Notes: generated by a model from the sequence alone, not told the origin. DNA of 64,000 nucleotides from JBPOFM01 sp041391925 (GCA_041391925.1 JAWKNA010000003.1:62001-126000), one strand, 5' to 3'. Positions 18,431 through 27,470 are shown, counted from the first letter of the stretch. Numbers and translations are program-made.

Positions 18431-19054
18431 TTATAAATAGTTCAAAAACTCATGTCTGGGAATGTTCTCGGCACCCAAACTTTCCAAATGTTTGGTGTAC
18501 ACTTGACAATCAATCAGTTTATAGTCATGGTTCTGAACTAACCAAATCAAGGCAAGTTTACTGGCATTACTGACTTTGGAAAACATACTTTCTCCACAAA
18601 AGATTCCATTTCCCAAATCGACGCCATATAATCCACCAACAAGTTTATTCTCTTGCCACACTTCCACTGATTTGGCAACGCCCAATTTGTGCAAAGCGAT
18701 ATAGGCATCTATCATGGAAGTTGTAATCCATGTTCCTAGCTGTCCGCTGCGTTTAGTTTTGGCGCATTGATGAATGACATCTTCAAAAGCGGAATTGAAC
18801 GTGACAGTCAACTCATGTTTCCGTATCATCTGTGTCATACTTTTTGACACCTTCAATTTCTCTGGAAACAAAACAAATCGCGGGTTGGGCGACCACCATA
18901 AGATAGGCTCACCGTCACTGAACCAAGGAAAAATGCCCCTTTGGTAGGCCAATAGCAATCGATTGGCGGTCAAATCGCCACCAATTGCCAAGAGGCCCTC
19001 TTTGGAGGCCAAAGAGACATCTGGAAATTCTATCTTGTGAGTTACATAATACAT
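18431..19054 (-). CDS. aat: Leucyl/phenylalanyl-tRNA--protein transferase
   Basis: 207 residues. Aat adds Leu or Phe to proteins with N-terminal Lys or Arg, marking them for ClpAP (N-end rule). Recognised by FPDVSLASKEGLLAIGGDL, the WWSPNPRFVLFPEKLK segment and CGESMFSKVSNASKLAL, all typical. ATG at 19054 begins MYYVTHKIEFP, close to the usual N-terminus. Confidence 0.95.
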   Translation of the reverse strand: MYYVTHKIEFPDVSLASKEGLLAIGGDLTANRLLLAYQRGIFPWFSDGEPILWWSPNPRFVLFPEKLKVSKSMTQMIRKHELTVTFNSAFEDVIHQCAKTKRSGQLGTWITTSMIDAYIALHKLGVAKSVEVWQENKLVGGLYGVDLGNGIFCGESMFSKVSNASKLALIWLVQNHDYKLIDCQVYTKHLESLGAENIPRHEFLNYL

Positions 19055-19141
19055 GTATCAACTATAACGTTTTCGTAGATTATCGTGTGTTAAAAGAAAA
19101 CTTATCCTTTGATTATCAAACTTTTTTGATCATATTTGATA

Positions 19142-19251
19142 TGACCTTTATTTATTAAATTTTGTTCATCATTGCTTATTTGAGTTTGTTAATGAAGGTC
19201 AAACCTAAAACCACAACTTTGGAGTCCCAATTGAAAGATTGGGACTTTTTT
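19142..19251 (+). ncRNA. Possible small RNA ending in an orphan terminator
   Basis: Between aat and the DUF3127 gene (both minus strand) there is a plus-strand intrinsic terminator with no plus-strand gene before it. TGACCTT at 19142-19148 pairs with AAGGTCA at 19195-19201, giving a closed ~60-nt domain before the terminator. No good promoter was seen. Speculative. Confidence 0.2.
19223..19251 (+). terminator. Orphan intrinsic terminator
   Basis: AGTCCCAAT pairs perfectly with ATTGGGACT over a 6-base loop and is followed by six Ts. Confidence 0.7.
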
Positions 19252-19265
19252 ATTTGATATATAAA

Positions 19266-19297
19266 GAAAAACCTCAACATCTTTCAATATTGAGGCT
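19266..19297 (-). terminator. Terminator for the DUF3127 gene
   Basis: On the minus strand CCTCAA...TTGAGG forms a hairpin followed by TTTTTC, about 55 bases after the DUF3127 stop codon. Confidence 0.55.
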
Positions 19298-19306
19298 TGT
19301 TCTTTT

Positions 19307-19335
19307 GATTCCTATCCTTGCAGGAATTGAGATTC
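19307..19335. repeat. Dispersed palindrome of the ATTCCT...AGGAAT type
   Basis: GATTCCT-(8 bases)-AGGAATTGAG. A close relative (TTCCTGCCTGCGCAGGAATTGAG) lies inside the TonB receptor gene at 38613-38635. Confidence 0.5.
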
Positions 19336-19352
19336 CCATAGTCAAGGTAATG

Positions 19353-19727
19353 CTAAAAAGGCAAATCGTCGTGGTCTTCCTCATTAAGGTCATTGGCTGG
19401 GGCAAATGCTTCTGCTGGCGCTACAGGTGGCATAGTCCCTTGAGCTCCTTCTTGTAGGCTTTCCACTCTCCAACCTTGTATGGAATTAAAATATTTGGTT
19501 TCACCTTGAGGGTTTACCCACTCGCGACCTCTTAGATTGATGTTGATTTTAACGTTTTGACCCACTTGAAAATTGTTCAACAAATCGGTTTTATCCTGCA
19601 CAAACTCTACCATGATATGCTGTGGATATTGTTCTTCGGTAGTTACAACCACTTCTCTTTTTCTAAATCCATTGTTCCCAAAGGTTTGGGTCTCTCCTAT
19701 CATCTTGATTTTTCCTGATATTTCCAT
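19353..19727 (-). CDS. DUF3127 protein, OB-fold-like
   Basis: A 124-residue protein. The N-terminal ~85 residues (GKIKMIGETQTFGNNGFRKR, then VVTTEEQYPQHIMVEF, then WVNPQGETKYFNSIQGWRVE) match DUF3127, which resembles single-stranded-DNA-binding OB folds. A Pro/Ala-rich linker leads to an acidic tail ending DDLPF, very like the acidic C-terminal tip of SSB proteins that recruits repair partners. DNA binding is therefore likely but not proven for the family. Monocistronic, with a hairpin terminator. Confidence 0.85.
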   Translation of the reverse strand: MEISGKIKMIGETQTFGNNGFRKREVVVTTEEQYPQHIMVEFVQDKTDLLNNFQVGQNVKININLRGREWVNPQGETKYFNSIQGWRVESLQEGAQGTMPPVAPAEAFAPANDLNEEDHDDLPF

Positions 19728-19773
19728 TTTACTAATTATTTATTCTAGATTACTATTTTATTCACTATTTAAT

Positions 19774-20643
19774 TTATGACAATAACATTTTCCAAGCGCT
19801 CAGCACATCTCCATAGCTCAAATAATTTTTGGCAATCTTATGCTTCTGTCTATAGGGCATCTCCTTGATGTTTGGATAACGTTCGGTAATGCTCTCTATA
19901 AATTCATCTATCTGAGGCTGTGTTGGCAGTTTTTCGATATTGCCCAACATTCCCAAATCATTTCCGGTCAAAATCATGCTGTTTTTGACCTCTTCGGGCA
20001 TGGCATCAACCCCAATTCCCAATTTCATAAGAGGCTTTGGAATTTCAAAAAAGCCCTTTTTGGCCCTGTTGTAATAATCACCTCCAGCCCTAGCCACCAA
20101 ATCCAATTTTTCTTGGATAATGACATTGTTGTCATCCAATACTTCTTCTGTGATATGAAGTTTGACCACTTCGCATATAATTAAATTACCTGCACCTCCT
20201 TCAGTGCCAAGTTGAATGATGTCATTGACCTTACATTCAAACTGTACAGGCGATTCGGCCACACGAAAAGGCTTTACTTTATCAGATTTAAGCATGGTCA
20301 GCCCAGATTTCTCGAATTCGTTGACGCCTTTGGGATACTCTGTACTGCTCAGAGACATTTGCTGCACAATCTCATAACTCACCACATTGATGACCACTTC
20401 CCTGGTGGTTTCCACATTCTCAAGGGTATGTTTCACACTGTTATCACGAACGCGTCGCGCAGGCGAAAAAATCATGATGGGCGGATTGGCACTAAAGACA
20501 TTAAAAAAACTGAATGGCGACAGGTTTGGGTTGCCGTCAGCATCCACAGTACTTGCAAATGCTATAGGTCGTGGTGCTACGGAACTCAATAAATAACCAT
20601 GAAGCCGCCCTGTAGAAAGGTCTTTTGGGTCAAAAGAAATCAT
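19774..20643 (-). CDS. Flavin reductase-like FMN-binding protein
   Basis: 289 residues. The first ~200 form a flavin-reductase-like split-barrel: SSVAPRPIAFASTVD (about 16-30) and NLSPFSFFNVFSANPP (39-54) are the FMN phosphate- and isoalloxazine-binding loops. The extra C-terminal ~80 residues are helical and include IPKPLMKLGIGVDAMPEE. Members reduce or bind FMN with NAD(P)H; the physiological partner is unknown. A gap of 255 bases to the next gene holds a TTAGATGTTAGA-type repeat near 20748 and no gene. Confidence 0.87.
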   Translation of the reverse strand: MISFDPKDLSTGRLHGYLLSSVAPRPIAFASTVDADGNPNLSPFSFFNVFSANPPIMIFSPARRVRDNSVKHTLENVETTREVVINVVSYEIVQQMSLSSTEYPKGVNEFEKSGLTMLKSDKVKPFRVAESPVQFECKVNDIIQLGTEGGAGNLIICEVVKLHITEEVLDDNNVIIQEKLDLVARAGGDYYNRAKKGFFEIPKPLMKLGIGVDAMPEEVKNSMILTGNDLGMLGNIEKLPTQPQIDEFIESITERYPNIKEMPYRQKHKIAKNYLSYGDVLSAWKMLLS

Positions 20644-20898
20644 CCATCAATTGTTAGAAAGCAAATGTAACGATATTGATAAACCTATAAAAATGATTTA
20701 ACTGATTATCGGACAATAATATTAACATATTTACATTATCTTTAATTAGATGTTAGACCGCTTCGCTATGAGAATCAAGAAGCAAGACAAGAGATTGAAA
20801 AAAGCCCTCAAATGATGAATGTAACAAACAATACCATTGTGTACATCTATCAATAGTTTTGAATAGAATGATTATTTTTAAAATCAAAATTTCACTGA

Positions 20899-22050
20899 AT
20901 GACCTTTAAAATGAATCGAAATATTTTGCGATGGGGCATCATCTTGGCATCGTTTATCATCATTTCATTGATCCTCTGGAACACCTACATTTTTTTTCAG
21001 AATTTTAAAGCTGAAGAGCGGACCAAAATGCAAAATTGGTCCATGGCCCAAAAGGAAATAAGCAAAAATTCTGATTTAGATTCCGATATTGGTGAGCTAC
21101 CCATTGAAATTTTAAGGAGCAATTCTACCACTCCCATGATCAAGGTCAATAAAGATGGCAGTATTGAATACAACAACATTGATGAAGAGAAAGCAAAAGA
21201 TTCACTCTACATACAACAACTGATCATCAAATTTAAAAATGAAAACAATCCATTGGAGGTACGATATGGCGATAGTGTTTATTCGACCATCTATTATGGC
21301 AACTCGCCACTGCTCAACAAGCTAAAATACTACCCTTTGGCATTGTTGCTTATCATATTGCTCTTTGGAGCTGTGGTCTATTTCTTCTACCGAAGTTCCA
21401 AAATAGCCACCCAAAATAAGCTATGGACAGGAATGGCAAAGGAAACAGCACATCAAATAGGCACTCCGTTGTCATCGCTCGTGGGATGGACGGAAATATT
21501 AAAGTCTGAAAACGTCAATCCTTCCTATTTATTGGAAATTGAAAAGGACATCAACAGGCTTCAGACCATCACCGATAGATTCAGTAAAATAGGTTCGGTT
21601 CCCACACTTCAGAAGGCAGACATCGTTGAAGCGACCCTCGATTCGTATGAATACTTAAAAGCACGTTCGTCCGATTTGATTCGTTTTGAAATCTCCGCAC
21701 CCAAAAACCCCATTTATGTCGATTTAAATCCACAATTGTACAGCTGGACCATTGAAAATTTGGTCAAGAATGCCATTGATGCCATGAAAGGAAAGGGCAA
21801 ATTGAAAGTTTCGATTTTTCAAACGGAAAAATTTGTCAAAATCAATATTGAAGATAGCGGAAAAGGCCTCCCAAAACATCTGTACCATAAAATATTTGAA
21901 CCGGGTTTTACAAGCAAAAAACGTGGCTGGGGCTTAGGGCTCTCTTTGGCAAAACGCATTGTTGAAGATTACCATAATGGCAGGATAAAGGTATTGCACT
22001 CCGAAATCGGCAAGGGTACCACCATGCAAATCTCATTAAAAATAGTTTAG
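20899..22050 (+). CDS. Sensor histidine kinase (orphan)
   Basis: 383 residues (a second ATG at 20911 is equally possible). Two membrane spans (about 12-33 and 146-164) bracket a short periplasmic sensor domain. The H-box is GMAKETAHQIGTPLSSL with phospho-acceptor His185. The ATPase domain has the N-box NLVKNAIDAM, G1 EDSGKGLP and G2 KRGWGLGLSLAKRI. No response regulator lies nearby, so the partner is encoded elsewhere and the signal is unknown. The short linker has no HAMP domain that I can see. Confidence 0.92.
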   Translation: MTFKMNRNILRWGIILASFIIISLILWNTYIFFQNFKAEERTKMQNWSMAQKEISKNSDLDSDIGELPIEILRSNSTTPMIKVNKDGSIEYNNIDEEKAKDSLYIQQLIIKFKNENNPLEVRYGDSVYSTIYYGNSPLLNKLKYYPLALLLIILLFGAVVYFFYRSSKIATQNKLWTGMAKETAHQIGTPLSSLVGWTEILKSENVNPSYLLEIEKDINRLQTITDRFSKIGSVPTLQKADIVEATLDSYEYLKARSSDLIRFEISAPKNPIYVDLNPQLYSWTIENLVKNAIDAMKGKGKLKVSIFQTEKFVKINIEDSGKGLPKHLYHKIFEPGFTSKKRGWGLGLSLAKRIVEDYHNGRIKVLHSEIGKGTTMQISLKIV

Positions 22051-22062
22051 TATATTTAACGC

Positions 22063-22407
22063 ATGGAAGACAAGTTTTTCACGGTAAAAGAAGTCAGTCT
22101 CAACAATCATTGTCCAGAATGTTATTCTACTGATGGCTTGCAGCTGACCTTTAAACAAAAATTTGTGGAAAACGCATTCTACAAAGCCATTTCAAGCGAT
22201 GTAAAACAGACCATGCACTGTAATACATGCCATACCGAAATCTTTCCTGTACGCTGGACGGAAGATATAGAGCGCGTATTTGAATATCAGCAGAGGGCCT
22301 TCGTCCCAAAATCTGCCACCTTCAAACTCAAAAAATTAACTTGGATACTTTTGATTGCATTGGTCGCAATCGTAGTCATTTTAAACGTTTTCTTATTCAA
22401 CAATTAG
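22063..22407 (+). CDS. Zinc-ribbon membrane protein of unknown function
   Basis: 114 residues. Two Cys pairs (CPEC near residue 18 and CNTC near 50) can form a zinc ribbon; the C-terminal ~22 residues (ILLIALVAIVVILNVFLF) form a membrane anchor. The gene begins 12 bases after the histidine kinase, so they probably share a transcript and may work together. It overlaps the convergent HIT gene by four bases. No known family recognised. Confidence 0.7.
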   Translation: MEDKFFTVKEVSLNNHCPECYSTDGLQLTFKQKFVENAFYKAISSDVKQTMHCNTCHTEIFPVRWTEDIERVFEYQQRAFVPKSATFKLKKLTWILLIALVAIVVILNVFLFNN

Positions 22408-22793
22408 AGCCGGTCGCTGATGCTCTTGGCAATGGCTTCAAATTCTTCCTTGTCCAATTTCACTTTGTTGATAAAGCGAGCGTCCTCCATGGAGTTCAAC
22501 GGAATGAGATGTACATGAACATGGGGCACTTCCAAGCCAATTACGGTCATACCCACACGCTTGCAGGGCACGGCTTTCTCCAAGGCAATGGCAACACTTC
22601 TTGAAAATTCCATCAACCCCACATAGGTCACTTCATCCAAATCAAACAATTTGTTGACTTCTTTTTTTGGAACACAGAGCGTATGGCCCTTCGCATTGGG
22701 ATTGACATCCAAAAAGGCGATGAAATCCTTTGTTTCGGCTACTTTGTAAGAAGGAATGTCGCCATTGATGATTTTTGTGAAGATGCTTGCCAT
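22404..22793 (-). CDS. HIT family nucleotide-binding protein
   Basis: 129 residues with the histidine triad HVHVHLIP near residue 90 and the N-terminal FTKIINGDIPSYKV, typical of the HINT branch that hydrolyses adenosine phosphoramidates or similar nucleotide conjugates. Substrate in vivo is unknown. It lies upstream of no obvious operon partner; greA follows it in the opposite direction of reading after a repeat-rich spacer, on the same strand but 170 bases upstream. Confidence 0.93.
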   Translation of the reverse strand: MASIFTKIINGDIPSYKVAETKDFIAFLDVNPNAKGHTLCVPKKEVNKLFDLDEVTYVGLMEFSRSVAIALEKAVPCKRVGMTVIGLEVPHVHVHLIPLNSMEDARFINKVKLDKEEFEAIAKSISDRL

Positions 22794-22796
22794 GAG

Positions 22797-22895
22797 ATAG
22801 ACGTTAGATGTTAGATGTTAGACATTAGACTTGAGACGCTGATGAAAGACATGTAGAACAGATTGTTTTAAATCTAATGTCTTAAGTCTCATGTA
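22797..22895. repeat. TTAGA(T/C)-type repeat cluster between the HIT gene and greA
   Basis: Tandem GTTAGATGTTAGATGTTAGACATTAGAC and, ~50 bases later, an inverted copy (AATCTAATGTCTTAAGTCTCATG). Similar TTAGATGTTAGA words occur near 20748, 29431, 31629 and 42447. Confidence 0.5.
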
Positions 22896-22908
22896 AAGAT
22901 AAAAAGAA

Positions 22909-22940
22909 AAATCCTGTCCGACGGGTTCTGAACAGGATTG
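22909..22940 (-). terminator. greA terminator
   Basis: AATCCTGT and its complement form an 8-bp stem; on the minus strand it is followed by TTTTTCTTTTT. Confidence 0.75.
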
Positions 22941-22963
22941 TTATGATATAAATGTGTGCTCTT

Positions 22964-23437
22964 TTACCTTGATATTTCCAAGATATCAAACTTCATCACG
23001 CCAGTTGGCACTTGAATGTCGGCTACCTCTCCTACCGATTTTCCCAGCAAACCTTTCCCGATTGGGGAATTTACCGATATTTTACCCGAAGCCAAATCGG
23101 CTTCGCCATCCGCTACCAAGGTATAGGTCATTTCTTTGCCATTGGTCTGATTTTTTATCTTCACTTTAGACAAAACCAAAACTTTGGTGCTGTCCAATTG
23201 TGACTCGTCAATTAAACGAGCATTGGCATGTATTTCTTCGAGCTTAGCTATTTTCAATTCCAGCATCCCCTGTGCTTCTTTGGCAGCATCGTATTCCGCA
23301 TTTTCGCTCAAGTCGCCTTTATCCCTGGCATCTGCAATGGCTTGCGATGCTCTTGGGCGTTCCACATCCCTTAAGTGGTTTAATTCTTCCCTTAATTTTT
23401 TTAATCCTTCTGCAGTGTAATAAGATACTTTACTCAT
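22964..23437 (-). CDS. greA: Transcription elongation factor GreA
   Basis: 157 residues, the standard length. An N-terminal coiled-coil (residues ~10-75, with the tip DARDKGDLSENAEYDAAKE holding the catalytic acidic pair) enters the RNA polymerase secondary channel; the C-terminal FKBP-like domain ends in SPIGKGLLGKSVGEVADIQVP. GreA stimulates cleavage of backtracked RNA. A hairpin with a T run (about 23490-23518, minus strand) lies upstream of the gene, of unclear role. Confidence 0.97.
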   Translation of the reverse strand: MSKVSYYTAEGLKKLREELNHLRDVERPRASQAIADARDKGDLSENAEYDAAKEAQGMLELKIAKLEEIHANARLIDESQLDSTKVLVLSKVKIKNQTNGKEMTYTLVADGEADLASGKISVNSPIGKGLLGKSVGEVADIQVPTGVMKFDILEISR

Positions 23438-23593
23438 GGCTTCATCGTTTACTTAAATAAAAAGATGCTGAAACTCCCAACCTGAGAACAGCATAAAAAA
23501 AATCCCGCTCGCACGAGATTGAAGTACAAATATACGAAATATTTATTGCAACGTATATTTTGTCGTAACTTGCGGTTCAAATTTTTTAAACAA

Positions 23594-24025
23594 ATGAATA
23601 AATTCTTTGCCCTAATCGCCTTCTTGATTCTAGTTTCATGTAGTAAAAGCGACCGCGACAGTAATTGCAAGTATCTCGCCAATGTCAGTGTCAATCGGGC
23701 TGTGAATTTAAACTTGCCAGAATACAGTCAACTGCAATTTACCAGCAATTCAGTCTTCATTGCCAACGAGGGAATTTATGGAATCATCGTTATCAATGTG
23801 GGCAACAATAGTTTTAGAGCTTGGGAAGCCACCGACCCCAACCATACCCCGACTTCGTCCTGTTCACAGCTGACCATTGAGGGCGTCAATGCCGTATGTG
23901 GGTGTACAGACGCCAATGAGTACAGTCTTTTCACAGGGCAGTCTATAGGCGCCAACCTTGGGTGTGGCTTAAAGGAATACCGAGTAGAAGCTGCAGGAAG
24001 CAATTCGATTGTGATTACGAATTAA
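23594..24025 (+). CDS. Small predicted lipoprotein
   Basis: 143 residues from ATG 23594, chosen because it starts a lipoprotein signal (MNKFFALIAFLILVSC, then SKSDRDSN). The mature domain has several Cys (SSCSQLTIEGVNAVCGCTDANE, continuing to a Gly-Cys-Gly near 125), suggesting disulfides or metal binding, and includes LQFTSNSVFIANEGIYGIIV. The CGC-x-D pattern faintly recalls Rieske-like proteins, but the His ligands are not evident. Function unknown. Confidence 0.72.
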   Translation: MNKFFALIAFLILVSCSKSDRDSNCKYLANVSVNRAVNLNLPEYSQLQFTSNSVFIANEGIYGIIVINVGNNSFRAWEATDPNHTPTSSCSQLTIEGVNAVCGCTDANEYSLFTGQSIGANLGCGLKEYRVEAAGSNSIVITN

Positions 24026-24028
24026 CAA

Positions 24029-24925
24029 CTATTGCCTTAAGGTCATTCCTATGGCAAGAGTTCTACTACCATATTTTGCATATTCCGGAGAATCTAAATG
24101 TCTATTGACGGTCGATAAAAATTCTTCATGTTTAAAAGGAAATTTATAATAGGTATAGGATTTGAAATGCTTATACGTATCAGGTGTTAGCATGACCCGA
24201 ACATAAAACTCATCACTGACAATTTCATTGTATTTCGTATCATAGAAACCTAACATCTCTATACTAAATGAAATGCCCTCCTTTGGAATTGTGATCCACT
24301 GATTCTTTAAATCCAATAGAATCTCATCCTTTTTTAATCCATTTATTTTAATGGGTTCACTGGCAAAAATTTGTTTTGTAGGCTTTTCATTTTCTACCTT
24401 ATGGATATTGATGCGTACAAATGCGTCCACATTTTCCATAACATCCTTTCTTTCTCTCTTCATCCAACGTTCTCTCATAAAATAAAACGTTACATCATCC
24501 ACTTTGCTATCGACCATTGATGAATCTGGAATAAGTATCATACAAACTCCTACGCGCGTTGAAAGCATAGAACCTCCAAAAAAATTAGTCTTTCGTGGTT
24601 TTTTATAGATGGTTACTTTCTCAAGTCGGTTGTTCACTACAACCTCATCAAGCATTGTAGGATTTGAACACAGAAAAATGGTATCTTTTACAGAAGCCTT
24701 GGCAAGGTATTTCGTTTTGTAACCAAGCAATGATAGTTCAAAGCGATCACAGTTTACATTATTGAGCTGAAACCGCCCTATCTCATTGGTGTAGAATCCG
24801 CCACCTTCATATTTGATGGCTGTAAAAGACAACGGCGTTTTTTGAATGGAGTCTACTACCACAATACGTTGTGCATCACACACTGTAAATATGTGCCAAA
24901 TCAAAATAATCAGTGTTGTTCTCAT
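24029..24925 (-). CDS. Carboxypeptidase-like regulatory-domain protein
   Basis: 298 residues from ATG 24925, which opens a signal peptide (MRTTLIILIWHIFTVCDAQ); an upstream ATG at 24985 would bury the signal. The first ~80 mature residues (VVDSIQKTPLSFTAIKYEGG, then YTNEIGRFQL and LSLLGYKTKYL) form a CarboxypepD_reg-like beta-sandwich, common at the N-terminus of flavobacterial surface proteins. The remaining ~200 residues are beta-rich and of unknown function. Probably exported. No operon partner. Confidence 0.75.
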   Translation of the reverse strand: MRTTLIILIWHIFTVCDAQRIVVVDSIQKTPLSFTAIKYEGGGFYTNEIGRFQLNNVNCDRFELSLLGYKTKYLAKASVKDTIFLCSNPTMLDEVVVNNRLEKVTIYKKPRKTNFFGGSMLSTRVGVCMILIPDSSMVDSKVDDVTFYFMRERWMKRERKDVMENVDAFVRINIHKVENEKPTKQIFASEPIKINGLKKDEILLDLKNQWITIPKEGISFSIEMLGFYDTKYNEIVSDEFYVRVMLTPDTYKHFKSYTYYKFPFKHEEFLSTVNRHLDSPEYAKYGSRTLAIGMTLRQ

Positions 24926-25097
24926 TATCCAAATGTTAAACAATAAATGTCTGCATTTAAACAAAAATTTATCGTCTATTTTCAATTTCTATGATAGGAT
25001 TTCTAGTCAATAGCTATAGGTAAAAGTGTTGCAACTGTTCCCAATCCATAACTCTCCATAGAACACGATCTATTACAATCATTCCCACTCATATACC

Positions 25098-27152
25098 TCA
25101 AATACAATACCTCGGGTCGCCTTCCAAAATTTCCTGCTCCAGCTGAGGAGTTCCGCCTGCCTTCCACAACTTGGTGCGATGCACCACACGATAGACCAAA
25201 GGACCACCATCGGGTTGGTCACTGCGTTCGAATGGCCGAGGGATGCATACAAATTCCGTGGAGAGTTTATCCGTAGTGGCTGTTACCAATCCATACCCGT
25301 GGCCACCAAAATCGAGAAACGACAAATGTGGTGCCACCTCTGGATTGCGAACAGCTCTCGCTTGTTTCATATCTCCGGTCTCTTGTAACTTTAAGGTCGA
25401 TAGCACGCCATGCATGGGGGTGACATTCATGGAAGGAATCACAGTGCCATCTGGCTTGTCAATGAGATGTAGCACACGTTTGGGGTGGTCTTTGGCCATG
25501 GTCACTTCCATCACTTCAAAAAGCGTTTGTTGCGATATGGAGCCTGTGATGAATTCCACACCCAGAGGTTCGTAGGGTTTTGGCGGCAATGACTTGGAGG
25601 CCAACCCAGCGTGAAATGCATGACGGTCGCCCGCTACTACACAAAAACCTGTAATCTCTTGCTCGTGTATAAAATCAAATATCTCGTCTTTATCCCGAAG
25701 GAACCGATTGTCCATCACAGCGTAGCCAACATCCTTGGGCCATGCGCTTCCCAACTCGCCAGGCAGGTTTTGATAATCGCTTCTCACTTCCATGGTGCCA
25801 AAGGAATGCCCCCAAATTTTCCAACGTGCCTTGGAAGCCCCTAGCTGTTCCAAGAACCAGCGTTTTTGGTCTTTACCAAGAAAGGTCTGGGCGTGGACGT
25901 CCTTGGTAGGGTTCGGGAGGTCTTTACCATTGAAACGAATGGTATCGGGCGGGTTATCGCCATTATAATGACGCCCATAATTCATGATTTCAAAAGGGAG
26001 TTGTGGAGAGACTCTTGGATAATCGGGCACATAAAAATCGCCACTCGACATATCGGGCGAACGGAAAGACCAATTGTCGGTGAGCAACAAATCGACATTC
26101 TTGCCCCAACGTAATACACGTTCTATTTTTAGACTGTGGATGGCTTTTAGATTGTTTGGCTCTTCAGAAAGTCCGTCGTCGTTAAACTCCTCCATGGGTG
26201 TATCGACCACTTCAGGGGCTTTGAAGTGCTTGAGTTCTGGATTACCGGGCTGTTGTACCATGGCTGGCATGAACTCCCACCACGCCTGATTGGCAGACAC
26301 TTTCTGGTTTTGTGCAGCGGCATAGTAGCCACCTCCTGCCACATACTGGCTCTGGTAGCCTGCCCAAGCAAATTCGTGGTTGTCCCATACACAGACAAAG
26401 GGCCAACGGGCACGAGCGTCCTGCAAATCGGGATCTTCAAGATAGGCACGGTACAGGGTACGATAGTCCTCCAAAGTTACAGGGAGATGAAAATTGCTCA
26501 CCTTTCGACCCTGAGGGAACTTATACAGATTTCGGATGCGCCTGCCACGGTTGCCGTTGGGATTATCTTCGGCATACCAAGTGACTTCGTAAATAAAATC
26601 GCCAAGGTGCAATACAAAATCGAGTTGCTCGTCTTTTGCACGTGCCTCATCTTCATAAATCATCTTTCGGTAGGCATTAAGGCCCGCTTCGTTAGGGCAT
26701 TGGCAACAGACAAAGGTAAAACGGACAGGGACTTCCGAATCGTCACTAGGTGCCGTAATGGTACGGCCGATACGACTGGCAAACCCATGCTCATCAATGA
26801 AGCGATACCAATACTCTCGATTGGGTTCCAAATCGGTGGCCAAAAAACGACAGGTCCAATCGGCTTCGGCACTGATGGTCGCGGTACCACCTGCCAAGAT
26901 TGTTTTGAAGTCTGGGCTGGTCGAAATTTCAACGACCAACTTTTGAGCCACACTCTCCTGTACTGGCGGACGTCTGGTCCACAGGATGACACTGTTGGCG
27001 GTTGGGTCGCCCGAGGCGACACCCTGAGGAAACAGGTCACGGCGCTCAGTGGCTACCATGGCTGGCTTATTGGCCCACCCTTTTTTGGTCGCTATGGCAA
27101 CGCCAAAGAGCAGGGAGGTTTGTATAAACTTACGGCGGGTTAAATGTGTCAT
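25098..27152 (-). CDS. phoD: PhoD-type alkaline phosphatase/phosphodiesterase, Tat-exported
   Basis: 684 residues. The N-terminus carries a twin-arginine signal (LTRRKFIQTSLLFG, residues 4-17), so the folded protein leaves through Tat. The PhoD N-terminal domain follows (PQGVASGDPTANSVILWTR), then the metallophosphatase domain with HLGDFIYE, WDNHEFAW, WKIWGHSFGTMEV and VVAGDRHAFHAG, which supply Fe/Ca-binding Asp, Asn and His residues. It releases phosphate from phosphodi- and monoesters in the periplasm. It is longer than the ~550 of B. subtilis PhoD. Base composition looks richer in G+C than neighbouring genes. No Pho-box was identified. Confidence 0.92.
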   Translation of the reverse strand: MTHLTRRKFIQTSLLFGVAIATKKGWANKPAMVATERRDLFPQGVASGDPTANSVILWTRRPPVQESVAQKLVVEISTSPDFKTILAGGTATISAEADWTCRFLATDLEPNREYWYRFIDEHGFASRIGRTITAPSDDSEVPVRFTFVCCQCPNEAGLNAYRKMIYEDEARAKDEQLDFVLHLGDFIYEVTWYAEDNPNGNRGRRIRNLYKFPQGRKVSNFHLPVTLEDYRTLYRAYLEDPDLQDARARWPFVCVWDNHEFAWAGYQSQYVAGGGYYAAAQNQKVSANQAWWEFMPAMVQQPGNPELKHFKAPEVVDTPMEEFNDDGLSEEPNNLKAIHSLKIERVLRWGKNVDLLLTDNWSFRSPDMSSGDFYVPDYPRVSPQLPFEIMNYGRHYNGDNPPDTIRFNGKDLPNPTKDVHAQTFLGKDQKRWFLEQLGASKARWKIWGHSFGTMEVRSDYQNLPGELGSAWPKDVGYAVMDNRFLRDKDEIFDFIHEQEITGFCVVAGDRHAFHAGLASKSLPPKPYEPLGVEFITGSISQQTLFEVMEVTMAKDHPKRVLHLIDKPDGTVIPSMNVTPMHGVLSTLKLQETGDMKQARAVRNPEVAPHLSFLDFGGHGYGLVTATTDKLSTEFVCIPRPFERSDQPDGGPLVYRVVHRTKLWKAGGTPQLEQEILEGDPRYCI

Positions 27153-27316
27153 CGCATCTATTAGGTATTCGTTAGTATGCCTTCCTATTGTTTGTGACCC
27201 TCAACATCTTTCAACGCTTGTATGGGACTTGCTTTTAAGGGCATCTTCATCCATCACCCCATAACAGAAGCTTTAAGTATCCGTATGTCACTGATACTAT
27301 AGGACGCAAAAGATTT

Positions 27317-27433
27317 GGGAGTGTTACAGTATTTTTTTTAAGCACTAGTAATTATCTATTGTAGAGTGAGGAGAGCCATCGGTGGCAGATTGCTTTTCAA
27401 AAATAACCTAGAGCGTCACTGTAACATCCTCCC
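27317..27433. mobile_element. MITE-like element with terminal inverted repeats
   Basis: The gene-free stretch 27153-27470 contains GGGAGTGTTACAGT at 27317-27330 and ACTGTAACATCCTCCC at 27418-27433, inverted copies apart from a two-base insertion, enclosing ~87 bases with no open frame. This is the form of a small non-autonomous element. No target-site duplication is visible, so it could instead be a large hairpin. Confidence 0.35.
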
Positions 27434-27470
27434 TTTATCGCTATCTTTAGAATACCTTTAATTGGATTCT

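Noticed and set aside
23490..23518. Hairpin with T run upstream of greA as a riboswitch or attenuator
   Set aside because: Weak stem with a G-T pair and no conserved aptamer sequence; there is not enough to call it.
26226..27143. Plus-strand open frame of 305 codons inside phoD
   Set aside because: It is the antisense shadow of a G+C-richer gene with strong PhoD motifs on the minus strand.
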